Shown in pieces: positions 47,094 to 62,240 of a stretch of 64,000 nucleotides of DNA. How positions within the stretch are numbered: position 1 is the first letter of the stretch; each line of letters opens with the position of its first letter. The translations under genes and the position numbers were made by a program. Source of the DNA: Macrotis lagotis. Taxonomy: Eukaryota; Chordata; Mammalia; Peramelemorphia; Peramelidae. Below the pieces are notes generated by a model. That model saw nothing but the letters and a program-made list of their open reading frames with translations, made no database searches and was not told the DNA's origin. The DNA lies in the NCBI RefSeq assembly GCF_037893015.1, contig NC_133664.1, forward strand, positions 122,807,887 through 122,871,886. Direction: 5' to 3'.

Positions 47094-50000
47094 CTAAAAT
47101 TCCCAGAGACACTCCTTGGTGATGGCCTCACTGTCAGCTAGCAGGACACCACTGCTGTCTGCCCGTAGGTAGTAGCCATTGGGGGCCAGCACAGCAAGTA
47201 GGTTGTTGCCTTGTAGTTCAAGACAGAAGTTGAGAGCAAATTTTCCCCAGGGACGGAAGGTGCCATAGGCTGTCAGGGACCAGAAGGTGCCACCTTGTGC
47301 TGGCAGGGGGGACAGGAGAGCTGAAGTCATTAAGTGATATGAAAGTGAAGTATGTGCCCCAGGTCCTCAGATCCTCCCAACAAACATGGGAGAGTGTTAT
47401 CTTCATTTTACATATGAGGAAACTGAGCCACAAAGAGGTTAAATGACTTGTCCAGGGTCACCCAGCAAGTGTCTGAGGCTGGAATCAAACTCAAGCCTTC
47501 CTGATTCTCGGTCCAGGGCTCTATTAACTGTATCACTTGGCTGCCTTGGAGAAGCATGAGGAGGGATGCCATAGATCTCTACCATCTCTTCCCAATTTGG
47601 GTTCTGTTATCAAGAGCAATACAAGAGGTACTTTCCTCCTTAAATTGACTTTATAAAAAAAATCCCCATCTTCTGAGGAACCTTCTATTATGTATCTATC
47701 CCCCCCACACCCCAGTACCATGATAATCTCCCACCAGCCCCACCTCCTTTTTCCTACCTATCACTTTTCCCAGTATTTGACAGTAAGCTGCCTTAAAGTT
47801 CACTTTAACTTAGCATTGTGGCTAGATTCTTGAATTGGCAGGAATCAGGATGCGTCAGAGAAAAAGTAGGAGTGAAGGGGCTCATTTTAACTCAGATTAA
47901 TGAGACTCTTCAGTAAATTGTTTATATAATATAAAGCAGGAGAAGTTCCATCTTCATGCTCAACATAATACTAAAGCTTAAGAATTGTTTCAGAAAATCA
48001 TAAAGCTTTAGGGAGTGGTATAGCAAGGAAGGGCACTAGTCAAGGAGTAAGGAAATCTAGATTCAAGTCACTACCACTACTACCGATTTGCTGAAGGACC
48101 TCATTTGAACTAATTCACTTCTTCGGGTCCTTGTCAAAAGGATGAGTTAGATCAGATAACCTTCAAGATCTTCTCCAGCTCCAATAATATAAATATTAAG
48201 AGTTGTAAGGAACTAGGAGACCATCTAACCCAGACTCCCCTAAATTCATTCTCCTAAGTCCTGGAGAGGGCTGAGTTGGGGAAAGGAGGTACAGGACATT
48301 GAGTGATGAGCCCTAGATCCCTTCTGACATATCCATGGAGATTGAAACAAGGATAGCACTCACCCTGGAAATGGTAAATGCTTTGCCGGCAAGGCAGTAG
48401 CTGGATGCAGTCTGGCTGGTCCATGTTGCACTGCAGTTGGTCATGTTCTGATGATGTACCCACATAGCCATAGCGACCTCGTAATGCCAGGAAGGGTCTA
48501 TTAACTAAGCGGATCCTAAATTCTTCACGGGGTCCTGAAGGAAATAGGAGTAGAGATTATTTGAAGGTGATAATCACTCTGGGCTCTCTTTCAGATGTGA
48601 TGAACTAAGGGCAGACCAGCTATGGAAGGGCAATCTGTGAGGATTCCTGGTCCAGAAGATCACAATGGGAATGGCTCCTTTCCCTTTGCTTACCTGGATG
48701 CAATGAAGTGGCTATCAAGAACCCATTGGATGTCACACCCACATAGCGTCCATTAGCAGCCCGCAGAACAATCTTGCCACCGTTCCAGTTCACGCAGAAA
48801 GTAGCTCCAGGCTCTAGTTTTTGCCCATCTCCCACTATTGCCCTATGTGACCTCTGTAGAGAGGGAGAAAGTATCGATTTTGGGGAAGAGTTCATGTCTT
48901 CTTCCAAACCCTGCCTCTGGCTTCTACTCTTAATCTATTAACATTTATTTAGACCAGAGGTTCTTTACTTATATTGTGTCATGAATACCTTTGGATATCT
49001 GGTTAAGCCTACAGACTCCCCTTCCTCTTTAGAATATTGTGTTTAAATGTATCAAATAAAAGATATTGTAAAGGAAATCATTCATATTGAAATACAGTTA
49101 TTAAAATATTTTTTCCTACTTGACTAGTTGATATCAATCCCTAGGCTAAGAATCCCTGTTCTAGAGTTTCCTTCTTTTCTTTCAAATTCTTCCTGGAAAA
49201 AGACTTATTATCACACAGGATGAGCTATAGTTCACTAAGGGTAAGAGAGTGGGACAGAAGAGGAAAAGAGGTATTGTTGTAGAATGAAAGGGAACATTAG
49301 ACTAGGAATTAGAATATACATAGGTTTAAATCTTGCCTTGAACAATTACTAGCTGTATGAATCTGGGCAAGTTAGCTTCTATGGGTTTCAGCTTCCTAAT
49401 CTTTAAAATGAGGGAGTTGCATCCAACCTTTCTGGAGAGAAATTTGGAACCTCACCCAAAGGGCAACAAAAATGGGCATGCCCTTTCATCCAGCAATACC
49501 ACCACTGGGTCTATACCCTGAAGAGATGATGAAAAAGGGTAAGGACATCACTTGCACAAAAATATTCGTAGCAGCCCTGTTTGTGGTGGCAAAGAATTGG
49601 AAATCAAGTAAATGTCCTTCAATTGGGGAATGGCTTGGCAAACTGTGGTGTATGTATGTCATGGAACACTATTGTTCTATTAGAAACCAGGAGGGATAGG
49701 ATTTCAGGGAAGCCTGGAGGGAGTTGCATGAACTGATGCTGAGTGAGATGAATAGAATCAGAAAAACACTGTACACCCTATCAGCAACATGGGGGTGATG
49801 TTCAACCTTGATGGACTTGCTTGTTCCATCGGTGCAACAACCAGGGACAATTTTGGGCTGTCTGCAATGGAGAATACCATCTATATCCGGATAAAGAGCC
49901 ATGGAGTTTGAACAAATTTCAAGGACTATTCCCTTTAATTTAGGGAAAAAAACCCCAGATATCTTATTGTCTGATCTTGTTATCTCCTATACTTTTTGTT

Positions 50001-53000
50001 TCTTCCTTAAGGATGTGATTCCTCTCTCATCACACTCAATTTGGATCAATGTACAACATGGAAACAAAATAAAGACTGACAGATTGTTTTCCATGGGGGG
50101 AGGGAAGTAAGATTGGGAGAAAAATTGTAAAACTCAAATAAAATCTTTAAAAAAATAAAATAAAATGAGGGAGTTGGATGTCTTCTAAGGCTTTTTCCAA
50201 GCTTTAAATCTGTAAGTCTACTGAACCTACAAATAGTAATAATGTTGATGATAATAATAATAACAATAAATACAAATATTTAATCTTTATAAAGGGCTTG
50301 CTATGTGATAGACACTGTGGTAAGCTCTTTACAATTACTTCAATTCATCCTCATAACAACCCTGAGGTAGGTACTATTATCCCTATTTTATAGAGGAAGA
50401 AATAGTCAAACAGAGGTGAAGTGACTTATGTGATTAAGTGATCTTACTCACACAATAAATGTTGGAAGCCATATTTGAGTCTTTGACTCCAAGTCTGGTG
50501 CCCTATCCACTGTTCTACCTAGCTGCCTGTTAACCTCTCCAAGTCTCAATTTCCTTATCCATAAAATGAGGATGTTATTATTTGTTATTATTCTATATCA
50601 CAAGATTGTTGCATGGTACAAACAGGATAAGTTATGCCAAGTTGGCTGTTGTTATTATAATATTTTTGTTATTACAATTTTTAAGAAGAAAAAAGTCCTT
50701 GAAAATCATGCAAATCTCTGGATGAAATTTCTGCTGCTGTTCCATATCCGTAGTGACTTAAGAGTGTGGTCCAATTCTGGATTCAGGAGCTCAACTCTTC
50801 CAGAGTCTAGGCTACTCTTCCAGAGTTTAGCCCTAGGAACAGTTAAAGGAAAGAAGTCTGCACGCAGGTTCATGGGGGCAAATAGGAATGAATTAGGGAT
50901 AAGGGATATAAGCATCTTACTTCTGCAGGGTAGTTTAAAAGATCTGGACATTTATCCAAGAAGAGATGGCTTTTATTTCCACTCTGAGATGGACTCTGAG
51001 GTTCTAGGGTGTGCATGATGTCTTTTCCTTTGTTCTCGAAAAAAGACCATGACATTAGGGAGGCGATGACACAACAAACACATGAATTGGATTTTAGTGA
51101 AGGGGGTTGTGCTGAGTCATCAGCCTCACATTCTCCTCCAGAGCCATCTGGGTCCAGTGGTCAGATATGAATCAGGATGACTGGAGATGGCCCCAGATGC
51201 AAGGCAATCAGGGTTAAGTGATCTGCCCAAGGTCACACAGTAAGTGTCAGTTGTCTGAGGTTGGATTCAAACTCTTGTCCTCTTGACTGCAAGGACAATG
51301 CTCTATTGCGCCACCTAGCTGCCTCTTGAGTGTGCATATTGGAGGAGAAGGGAGTACCTGCAGTTTTTTTATTACTCCAAATTGTCTTGGGTCAGTTTTA
51401 GGACAATGTTCTTACCTGTACCAAGTATTGACCAGTGACTGAACGGAGCTGAATGGCATTACAGTTTAGATTACTCTCATACTGGAAGAAAGACATAGGG
51501 CTCATCCTTTCAGATTTAGCACAGACTTCCAATTCTGTAGAAAGAGGGATGTTGATCATAGGCAGCCCAGGGTCCAGTGACAGCCCTTTCTCCTCTTCTC
51601 CCACAAGACCTAAACCCAACCATCCTCTACTAGCTAAGAGCTAAACCCTAATTTCCTTCCTCTTATTATTTTTCATTGTGTAATGGTCTATACCAGATAC
51701 TGTAGGGCATTTTACAGAAGGAGGACACAATCTTTTCCCTTGGAAGACTAGTTTATTTTTAATAATGCCTTCCAGGCTTTATTTCTATTCTTTACTTTGG
51801 GGATTTTTCACTTTGTAGGGTTCAGCATTTTTTATTCATTCTCCTCTTTCCTGCTTTCCTTATTTCCTTTCCTCTATGGATTTTTCTTCCATCCCTCCCA
51901 CCAGCCCCAGCACTTGCCCGAAATGATGGTGACGAGTTTCCGATTCTTAGATCTGATGGTGATCCAGGCTGTGCAGTGCTGTAGTATAAACCACTCCTCT
52001 CCACCCATGGGATTGGAACCCAGAGCCAGGAGGGCATGGGAGCCCTGTGGGTATAGGAAGCATCCCTCCCCATTGCCCAAAGCTATCTGCCCACCAGGCC
52101 GGAACTGAAGGTGAAAGCCTGTTTGTGGTGACGGCCTGCTGACCAACCTATCATTTTGGGACAGGAAATGGTGGGAAGAAGATTCGAAGTGGTAGAGCCC
52201 ATCATGAAAGTGCAGCAGGAAACCACATTCCTCTAAGTAAGGCACAGGTGCATCTACCCAAATGCAACCTTGCTCAGGACTGGCCCGGACATAGCAACGG
52301 GTAATTGGACTGTAGAGCATCACGTGGACATGCAAGGCTGGTCGTGGGGCCCACATGTGGTAGGCCGAGAGTATCCTTGAGTTGCAGAATACATTCTCAC
52401 CATCAGACTCCAGATAGTGGCCAGTGATCATGCACTGCAGGGTCCACTTGCCATGGCGGTGGAAACGAAGCAAGAAGTAGCCATGCTGTGCATTCCGGGG
52501 CCACCCACAATAGACTGAGCCATCTCCATCTGGCAGCAAGATGTGGCCATAGATACTCTGTAGGCGCACCACGGCCTGAAAATCCTCATCCTGTTCGTTG
52601 CATACAACTGTTTCCCAGGTCTGTAGAGAGGTTCCAGTGAGGGAGGAGGGAGATATTAGTGTTCGCTAGATTATTGGTCCTAAGCCACTCATTCACAGTA
52701 TCATCAATGCCAGTCATTGACACCATTTACATCATTGTTATGATTGTTCAGGGGGCTCACATGACCATTTAATTACTGTTATCAGTCCCTAGCAGAGCTA
52801 GTTTCCTCATTATCATTAACTCTGAATTCCCTAATGTTCTCACACCTCAACCATCAGCAGAAGAAATAACATGCTTACCACTGGGAAGTATCACCAATAA
52901 ATAAACCATAATTTCTTATGTGGTTTAAAAAAGTAAGTTTTGTAAGTGCCATATCCATAGGATTATAGATTTAGAAATGAAAAGGACCTTAGAGGTCACT

Positions 53001-53593
53001 GTGACTAATTTTCCATTTTACAGATAAGGAAACTGAGGCATTTAGTGATGAAGTGATTTAGCCAATCACAGTAAATAAGTATCTCAGGTAGTCTTCTTGA
53101 CTATAAGTTCCATACTCTTCTCAACTGCATCATAGTGCTTCTCTCTAGCCCAACAAGAACTTTCCATTCTCTACTCTTCTCAATCTCTTCCAAAGATTGG
53201 TATCAGGTTAAAGTTTCAGTGAGATTCAAACTTAAGGCTTAGTTTTCTCTCTGAGATGATACTATAGTCAGAAAATAGGTACTTCAGCTCATCATCCTTA
53301 GATTGTATCTCCATTCCCAGAACCCTCTGTTCTTCATATAGCCATCTCAGAGATTCTATCTTTACCTGATATATCAGAGATGAACAAGAACCTCAGGTCC
53401 AAGGAACAAAAGTTTGTTGGTATAAACTGTCATCACCTTGATAGAGCATGGGATGTGAAGTCAAGAAGACCTGAATGTGAACCCTGTCCCAGACATTTAT
53501 TAGTTGTATAATTCTGACCAAGTCTAAGCCTTTAGTTTTCATATTTTCTAGAAATAATGTGAGTTGACCATAGACATAGACAACAAGACATAG

Positions 53594-53657
<64 letters not shown>

Positions 53658-54744
53658 GGCAGAGACAGAACTAGATCATTTGACTTTGCAATAGGCTTTG
53701 CTAAAATTCAGAGGGTTCTGACAGCCTCTCCAATCCTTTGAGCTCAGCCCCTGGTTAGCAAGAATAATTAGTTAGTATAGAAATGCCCAGATGTGGCCTA
53801 CTAGCCACCAGTAATACCCTAGTGGAGCTCCTTGCTGGCTGGCTGCCTGCTCCCCACTTAGCTAAACATCATTTGAGGACCAGCAGAGCTCTGCAATACT
53901 TCTCCTAGGAGACTTGCACTTATGCTGTTTGCTTTGGGTATAAAAAACTGATATTTAAATCTTTTCAATGGAAAAAGGAAGGGAAGACCTAAGGCAGCAA
54001 TATGGAAATTCTTTTCCTTAGGAGACAAAGAACATAGTTCCAGCCTCTGTTCCATGCCATTAATCCTATGGGAACTTATGAGTTCCTGTTGAGTCTTCAC
54101 ATATGATGCTACTGGATCCCTCCATTTTCCTTATTCCCTTTTCAAGATAAAAAATTAGGACTTAAGTGTTACATATACCTTCCCCCTTTCCCATATATAT
54201 ATGTATATATACATATATATTTATGATTTATTTCTCTTGAGACCTCATAGTCCTTCATTCTAGTCTGAGGCTCTGGAAGTCTCTCCTTTGTGATGTCACT
54301 GACACTGATGTACTGACACTATAGGGGGGCAGAGGATGAGAAAGCAACCAGAGCAGAGAGAGGCAGGAAGACTGGAAGTTAGCCAGGGACATTGTTAAAG
54401 GTGTGGAAGATTCTGATAAGGTAAGACTGGGTTGGAGATGGAGATGCCATGAGCACAGGACAGAAAAGACTTAGGAATGTCAGTGAGAGAGGCAAGAAAG
54501 AGGGGTAAGAGCCAGGGTAGGAGAAAAGGTGTCAACATACCCCATACATGGGTCATACTAGTGCTGTGACACCCCACTCACCCCAGTGATGACTGGTTAC
54601 CTGTCTCCTTCCTAAGCTTTTAGCTACAGCAGTGATTTTATTTCCATAGTTGTTAGCTGTTAGATAGGTGCCAGCCCAGCTGATAAGACCGATCTTCTGG
54701 TCCTCTGACTGGGACCCATGATGCATCCAGTCTTCCTCCTCCAT
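47094..54744 (-). CDS. FSCN3: FSCN3, fascin-3 (testis fascin), six coding exons
   Basis: Fascins bundle actin filaments through four beta-trefoil domains; FSCN3 is the testis form, linked to the elongating spermatid. Exons in order: 54744-54601, 52620-51918, 51534-51416, 48853-48694, 48534-48364 and 47299-47094, giving 500 residues (human about 498). The start MEEEDWMHHGSQSEDQ leads into IGLISWAGTYLT, as in fascin domain 1. Exon 2 carries FLLRFHRHGKWTLQCMITGH, HMWAPRPALHVHV and GEEWFILQHC. Exon 4 has ANGRYVGVTSNGFLIA, exon 5 GRYGYVGTSSEHDQLQCNMD. Exon 6 has GTFRPWGKFALNFCLELQGN and the end ECLWEF. All joins keep frame. Intron 2 needs a GC donor (GG|GCAAGT at 51917-51916); the others are GT-AG. 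Introns hold SINEs, an L1 and a long GT tract. No polyadenylation signal is visible close behind the stop. Identity is secure. Confidence 0.95.
47301..48363. other. FSCN3: FSCN3 intron 5
   Basis: Contains a reversed core-SINE at about 47404-47550 (aggaaactgagccacaaaga) and otherwise unassigned sequence. Confidence 0.6.
49420..50161 (+). mobile_element. Young 5'-truncated L1 in FSCN3 intron 3, antisense to the gene
   Basis: ORF2 C-terminal end plus complete 3' UTR, 742 bases, with the signatures HPAIPPLGLYPEEMMKKG and KCPSIGEWLGKLWCMYVMEH. The frame stops at about 49700, earlier than in the copy at 12705. Flanked by a perfect 15-base duplication AAAATGAGGGAGTTG at 49405-49419 and 50162-50176. 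The host site was the end of a MIR element (49285-49415). Confidence 0.93.
50290..51330 (-). mobile_element. MIR and second-family SINE in FSCN3 intron 3
   Basis: 50290-50530 is a reversed MIR-type SINE (tcctcataacaaccctgagg, cactgttctacctagctgcc). 51013-51330 is a reversed SINE of the family seen at 3415-3630 (agagccatctgggtccagtg, ttgcgccacctagctgcc). Confidence 0.65.
52621..54600. other. FSCN3: FSCN3 intron 1
   Basis: Two MIR-type pieces (about 53000-53110 and 53440-53560) and a long (GT)n at 53598-53655. A TA-rich tract is near 54195-54220. A near-palindromic GTGATGTCACTGAC at about 54290-54303 resembles a half-CRE, of interest only because many testis genes use CREM. Confidence 0.5.
53598..53655. 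repeat. (GT)29 microsatellite
   Basis: Pure dinucleotide run in FSCN3 intron 1. Confidence 0.95.
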
Positions 54745-56319
54745 GGGGCCGGGTGCCACACTTGATGACTCGGTCCGGCCCAGACTCGTCCTAGCGTGCA
54801 CCTGCAGGCCATAGGGCCAGCAACAGGGTCTCAGGACCACCAAGGGAGGGAATCTAAAGGGGGAATCTCCTGGGTAGTGCCCTCTTTACTAAGGACTTAG
54901 CCACCTCTGTGACCCGTGAGCATTGTGACCATAAAGGTTGCCTCCTTTCCCTAGAGGTCTGCCTGTCATTGCCCTATAGTGGGACAAGGCATGATCCCAA
55001 TCCTTTATAAATACACCCCTCCACATTTGTCAAACTGTCACTCCACAGTGAATAAGAACCTAGGGCCCATGGTGATCTATATTATCCTGTAGAGAGCCAT
55101 GTTGGACCCAAGACTGGAAATCACAAACCTCTTGACTCTTCTATGACCAACTTGGGACTTCAGGCAAGTCCTCCTTCTGGGTCTTTGTTTCCTTCTTTGT
55201 TAAACTGGAGAAAACATTCTCAATCTCTATTCAATGGTATGAGATTCCCTTAGGATTGAGGAATCCCTCTAGCCTAAGAATGTGAGGAGGGAAAAAAAAA
55301 ACTATTGAGAATGTTGAATCTTTGAGCAAAAGGGGTCAGAGTGCAACATTGGGTTTTAGGAAGAAGTGATGTGAGGACTCATAATTAGGCTAAGGGAAAT
55401 GATACAGCAACATAAATGACACAGGTTATCATCTTCCTCTCCCTTCCTCCATCTACCTTTCCACCTCCCCCTAAACTCCCAGCTATACTTGTTTTTTATA
55501 AGGGCATAATTGGTAACCAGTGGTGCAATAGGCAAAGAACTTGAATGCAAGAAAGCAGTAGAGGATCCAGTCATTTGGTTCCCACAATGCTACCATTAAA
55601 AAAAAGGTCTCTATATGGCTAATTTCTGCTCTTACAGAGGTGCAGATACATGAATAACAAAGAGATAAAGCAGTATTGGAAGCCCCAGGGAAATGAAGGT
55701 GGGGTGGGGGAAGAGACAATTAAAGTAAATAGGTCATTTAAAGAAAAATGGTGGGAGGTTTGATTCTTTACTAGAGGTTCAAAGTTGAGGAAAACCATCA
55801 GCTGTATTAGAGAAGAGGCGGTAGCGCTGTCTTGCTTAAATTTAAACTCCCTTCCCTTCAGCTGGAGAGCTTCATCCACTGAAATCATAGAATTCCGTAG
55901 GCTTTAAGACCTGCTATTCCAGTGGAGAGGTCCACAGTAAGAGAGATGATGGAGCAACCAGAGCTCCTGTTGAGAGACAGTTAAGTCCCTTAAGCAAGGA
56001 CAGGACTGCATGGCCCTTTTACTGTCTAGCCTCAGGTATAGGCCTTAAAGTGAGGCTGAGCCAAGCAGCCAAGATAATTAATAAAAAGGCTATACTATTC
56101 AGCCCCCTTAACCCACAGCACATTTGCCTCTTTTGCTGTCAGCATCTCCATCACTCTCCCAGGCAACACTTCCATTAGTGACTCACTTGAAGGCTTTAAG
56201 GTTTATAAAGAGCGTTCCTCACAAAAACAAATCTCCAAGGTAGGTAACTACCCCAAGGTACCCTGCAAATGAGGTCATGATTTGTTCCCATTCCAGAGAT
56301 GAAGGCAACGACAAAAGTA
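54745..56319. other. FSCN3-ARF5 spacer and FSCN3 promoter side
   Basis: About 1.6 kb between the FSCN3 start codon and the likely ARF5 3' end, both genes on minus. The first 100 bases are GC-richer, otherwise the DNA is ordinary with no CpG island, fitting a tissue-restricted gene. No further exon recognised. Confidence 0.5.
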
Positions 56320-56333
56320 CAAACCACAGCAAA

Positions 56334-56339
56334 TTTATT
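56334..56339 (-). terminator. ARF5: ARF5 polyadenylation signal
   Basis: TTTATT on plus is AATAAA on minus, about 450 bases after the ARF5 stop; this fits a short ARF5 3' UTR. Cleavage would follow near 56315-56325. Confidence 0.65.
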
Positions 56340-56607
56340 ATTCAATATCCAGCACTGAATCACAGCACCAGTCTGGTCCCCCTCCCCTCCCCACATACCC
56401 CCAAGAAATGTACCCAAAACAATAAAATCAAAATGTCAACCCAGTTTCTTTTCTGGAAGGTCTTAGTTCCTGTAGCTGCTTCCACATTCCCAGGGAGTCA
56501 GGAGATAATAACCCCTTCCACCCTCCCCCCACCACCCAGTACCCAGAGGGTTAGTCTATTGGGTCCTGGTAAGAGAGAACATGCAGGCAAGAGCAGCTGT
56601 GAGAGTG

Positions 56608-56611
<4 letters not shown>

Positions 56612-56662
<51 letters not shown>
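56612..56662. repeat. (GT)n / (CA)n tract in the ARF5 3' UTR
   Basis: About 25 pure units; on the ARF5 mRNA it reads as a (CA)n run beginning about 125 bases after the stop codon. Confidence 0.9.
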
Positions 56663-56665
<3 letters not shown>

Positions 56666-56785
56666 TGAGAAGGAGTGGGGTGGGGTAGGATTGGGGATGC
56701 TGCTTCAGGAGTCCTCAAGAGTTCAATTGTCCAAGTGATACAACCTGGGAATTTTCTTCCAGCAGGGGTTTTGCCCCTGGGGTAA

Positions 56786-59959
<3,174 letters not shown>

Positions 59960-59961
<2 letters not shown>

Positions 59962-60130
59962 GGCCGGGCCGGGCGGGAGGAGCGGGCAGCGGGAGCCGGC
60001 GGGTTGCTGGGGGGACGAGCAGCCGCGGCGGCAGGAACCGGGGCCGCCTCCGCGCTGCCGGGGCCGGCGTGACGTCACGCGGCCCCGCCCCGGCCCCGCC
60101 CCGCCCCGCCCCGCCCCCTGGAGCCGGAGC
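59960..60130 (-). promoter_or_regulatory. ARF5: ARF5 CpG-island promoter with CRE and GC boxes
   Basis: A palindromic CRE (TGACGTCA) at 60070-60077, about 110 bases before the start codon, is followed by an unbroken series of GC boxes (CCCCGCCC units, 60083-60118). There is no TATA box. Intron 1 also carries GGGCC-type tandem units (about 59817-59856). This fits SP1 and CREB/ATF control of a housekeeping gene. Confidence 0.75.
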
Positions 60131-61251
60131 CGCCCGGGCAAGGGGCACCGGCCGCGGGCACCGGCCGCGGCCGCCCGCTCCCGAGCGCTCCCTTCCACCG
60201 AGGGCAATTGAGCGCCGCGAAGAAGCCGCGGCGGGCTGGAGCATCCCACCTGGGCCGCCTGGTCCAGGAGCGAGGAGGGAGGCGCGGTCATCACCAAATC
60301 CCGACCCCGGAGCCCAGCTCACCGCCTTCCGAGCGGGATCGCTTGCAACAGATGCGGCTCCTCTTCCCCGTGCCTGCTGAGAGGCAGCGCCTCCTGCTCC
60401 TTAACCTCGTCTCCATCCTTCCCCAGAGCCACTGCAAAGCGAGGAGGGGCTCCGGACACCGACCCTATCTCCAGGTATCCCGAGGGGCTTAAGTACTGAT
60501 GTAAGAATTAGGAATATAACGTGCTTCAAGCCGCTGTTTGCTTCCACTGCAACGTAAGGCGTGCGGACTCTGACCTGAACTTCCCAACTCTCCTAAAGTG
60601 ATGATAGCTAGATGGAAGTGGGTATTGACCTAGAATGACCCAGAAGCTGCGCTGTGCTGAGGTCACAAAGGCAAGCAAGACAGTCCCTGCTTTCAAGGCG
60701 CCGGGTTTTTTCAAGATCAGTCATTCTGGGGAACCCGAGTGTGCTTTGCCTTGCCATTCCTTGCCCCCTCCCCTCATATAAGTAAGAGGCAGAGGAGAGT
60801 AAGAATTTATGTCTTTAAAGCAAAAATTTCCTCTTATACTTTATATCTCTGACAACCTCTAGCTAAGCACATAGTAATCCATTGCTTGAATTAAATGGAT
60901 TGGCAGAAAGTAAAGTGCCCTAGAATCTAAGGGCAGAAAGCATATTCAGATCCAGATGCAATCTTCTGATTTGCTTTTTTCCTCTTTGTAGTCACACAAA
61001 CACATCTCACACAATAGCCCCTGCCCCCTTTTTTTAGAGGGAATGCTATTAGGTGATTGGCTCTGTGTCGCAGAGCTAGGCCGGATTGGAGCTCACGTCC
61101 TCCTGACTTTAGGGCCTGCGCTCTATCCACTGAGCCACCTAGCCGCCCCTAACAATAAACCTTTTGAATTGAAAGGGCAGAAGTGTCATCTTTGCATCTG
61201 ACAAATGAGGAAATTTTTAAGAGAAACATTGCCTAAGATTACACAGGTAGA
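60131..61251. other. ARF5-GCC1 spacer, left part
   Basis: The CpG island fades by about 60480, after which the sequence is ordinary. A reversed type A-like SINE lies at 61026-61150 (ctatccactgagccacctag). No gene is seen. Confidence 0.5.
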
Positions 61252-61401
61252 GGGGCAGCTAGGTGGGGCAGTGGATAGAGCGCCAGCCCTGGAGTCAGGA
61301 GGACCTGGGTTCAAATCCGGCCTCAGACACTTCATAATTACCTAGCTGTGTGGCCTTGGGCAAGCCACTGAACCCCATTGCCTAGCAAAAACTAAAAAAA
61401 A
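61252..61401 (+). mobile_element. Type A SINE
   Basis: Well-kept copy with a perfect 17-base duplication AAGATTACACAGGTAGA at 61235-61251 and 61402-61418. It entered an older MIR-like sequence. Confidence 0.93.
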
Positions 61402-61732
61402 AAGATTACACAGGTAGAAAGATATAGATTTGAATTCAAGCCTTAGACTCATAAATTCAGGATTTCCTTCGGCTATACCAAGAAACACTAGACATAAACA
61501 CTTGCTGAATGGAATGAAACTAGAAGTCTGCAGACGGCCAATTTGCAAATTTAGATATCAAACGCCAAATGACCCCAATTGCTGCATTTTTTTGGATCTT
61601 CTGGGTGGATAGTATAATAACTAGTATGTTCATAAAGTTATTTAATCTTCACAACCACCACATGAGGTAGATGCTATTATCCCCATTTTACAGATGAGAA
61701 AACGGGCAGACACCGAGGTTACGTGAACAGCG

Positions 61733-61748
61733 CCCCCCCCCCCCCCCC
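61733..61748. repeat. C16 homopolymer
   Basis: Sixteen consecutive C bases about 500 bases upstream of the GCC1 start codon. Confidence 0.95.
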
Positions 61749-61929
61749 GCCGTACTCTCTTCTTCGTTTCAGGCAAGAATTTTCATCAAGAGCCGCATAC
61801 TGTGTAATAGATATCATCTGGGGTCCATGGCCTAAAAGAGGTGGTCGTAAGCTGGCATAGGGGGTCTCTGCATTTCCCTCGGGCTCAGTTATTGGGCTGA
61901 GTCACCAAGCCCCAGCTGCCCGGACTCAC

Positions 61930-62230
61930 CTAGGGCTCAAGGCCCCGCCCCTCCGTGCCCCGCCCCTTCGCTCTAAGTCCCGCCTCCCCTCCGAGCGTGC
62001 GCCTATCCCGGAGGCCCACCCGCACTTCCGGCGGATCCGGAAGCGTTGTTGGCAACTGACTGAAGTTACTGAGTCGGGCTGGGAGCTGGAACCTGGTCCG
62101 GAGGTAAAAGGGAGCGAAGGAGGCGGCGGCGTCCGGTCGCCCCGCTGGCCCCCGCGGGGGTCGGAGGCGGGAAAGAGCTCGGACCCTCCCCCGCATGCCC
62201 CCGGCCCTGCGAGCGGTGAGGTCACGGAGC
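61930..62230 (+). promoter_or_regulatory. GCC1: GCC1 CpG-island promoter
   Basis: GC boxes at about 61942-61990 precede two facing ETS sites, ACTTCCGG (62024-62031) and CCGGAAG (62037-62043). An X-box-like imperfect palindrome GTTGTTGGCAAC follows at 62045-62056. No TATA box. ETS and RFX factors are the expected binders. The transcript start probably lies near or just after these sites. Confidence 0.7.
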
Positions 62231-62240
62231 AGCCCCTGCC

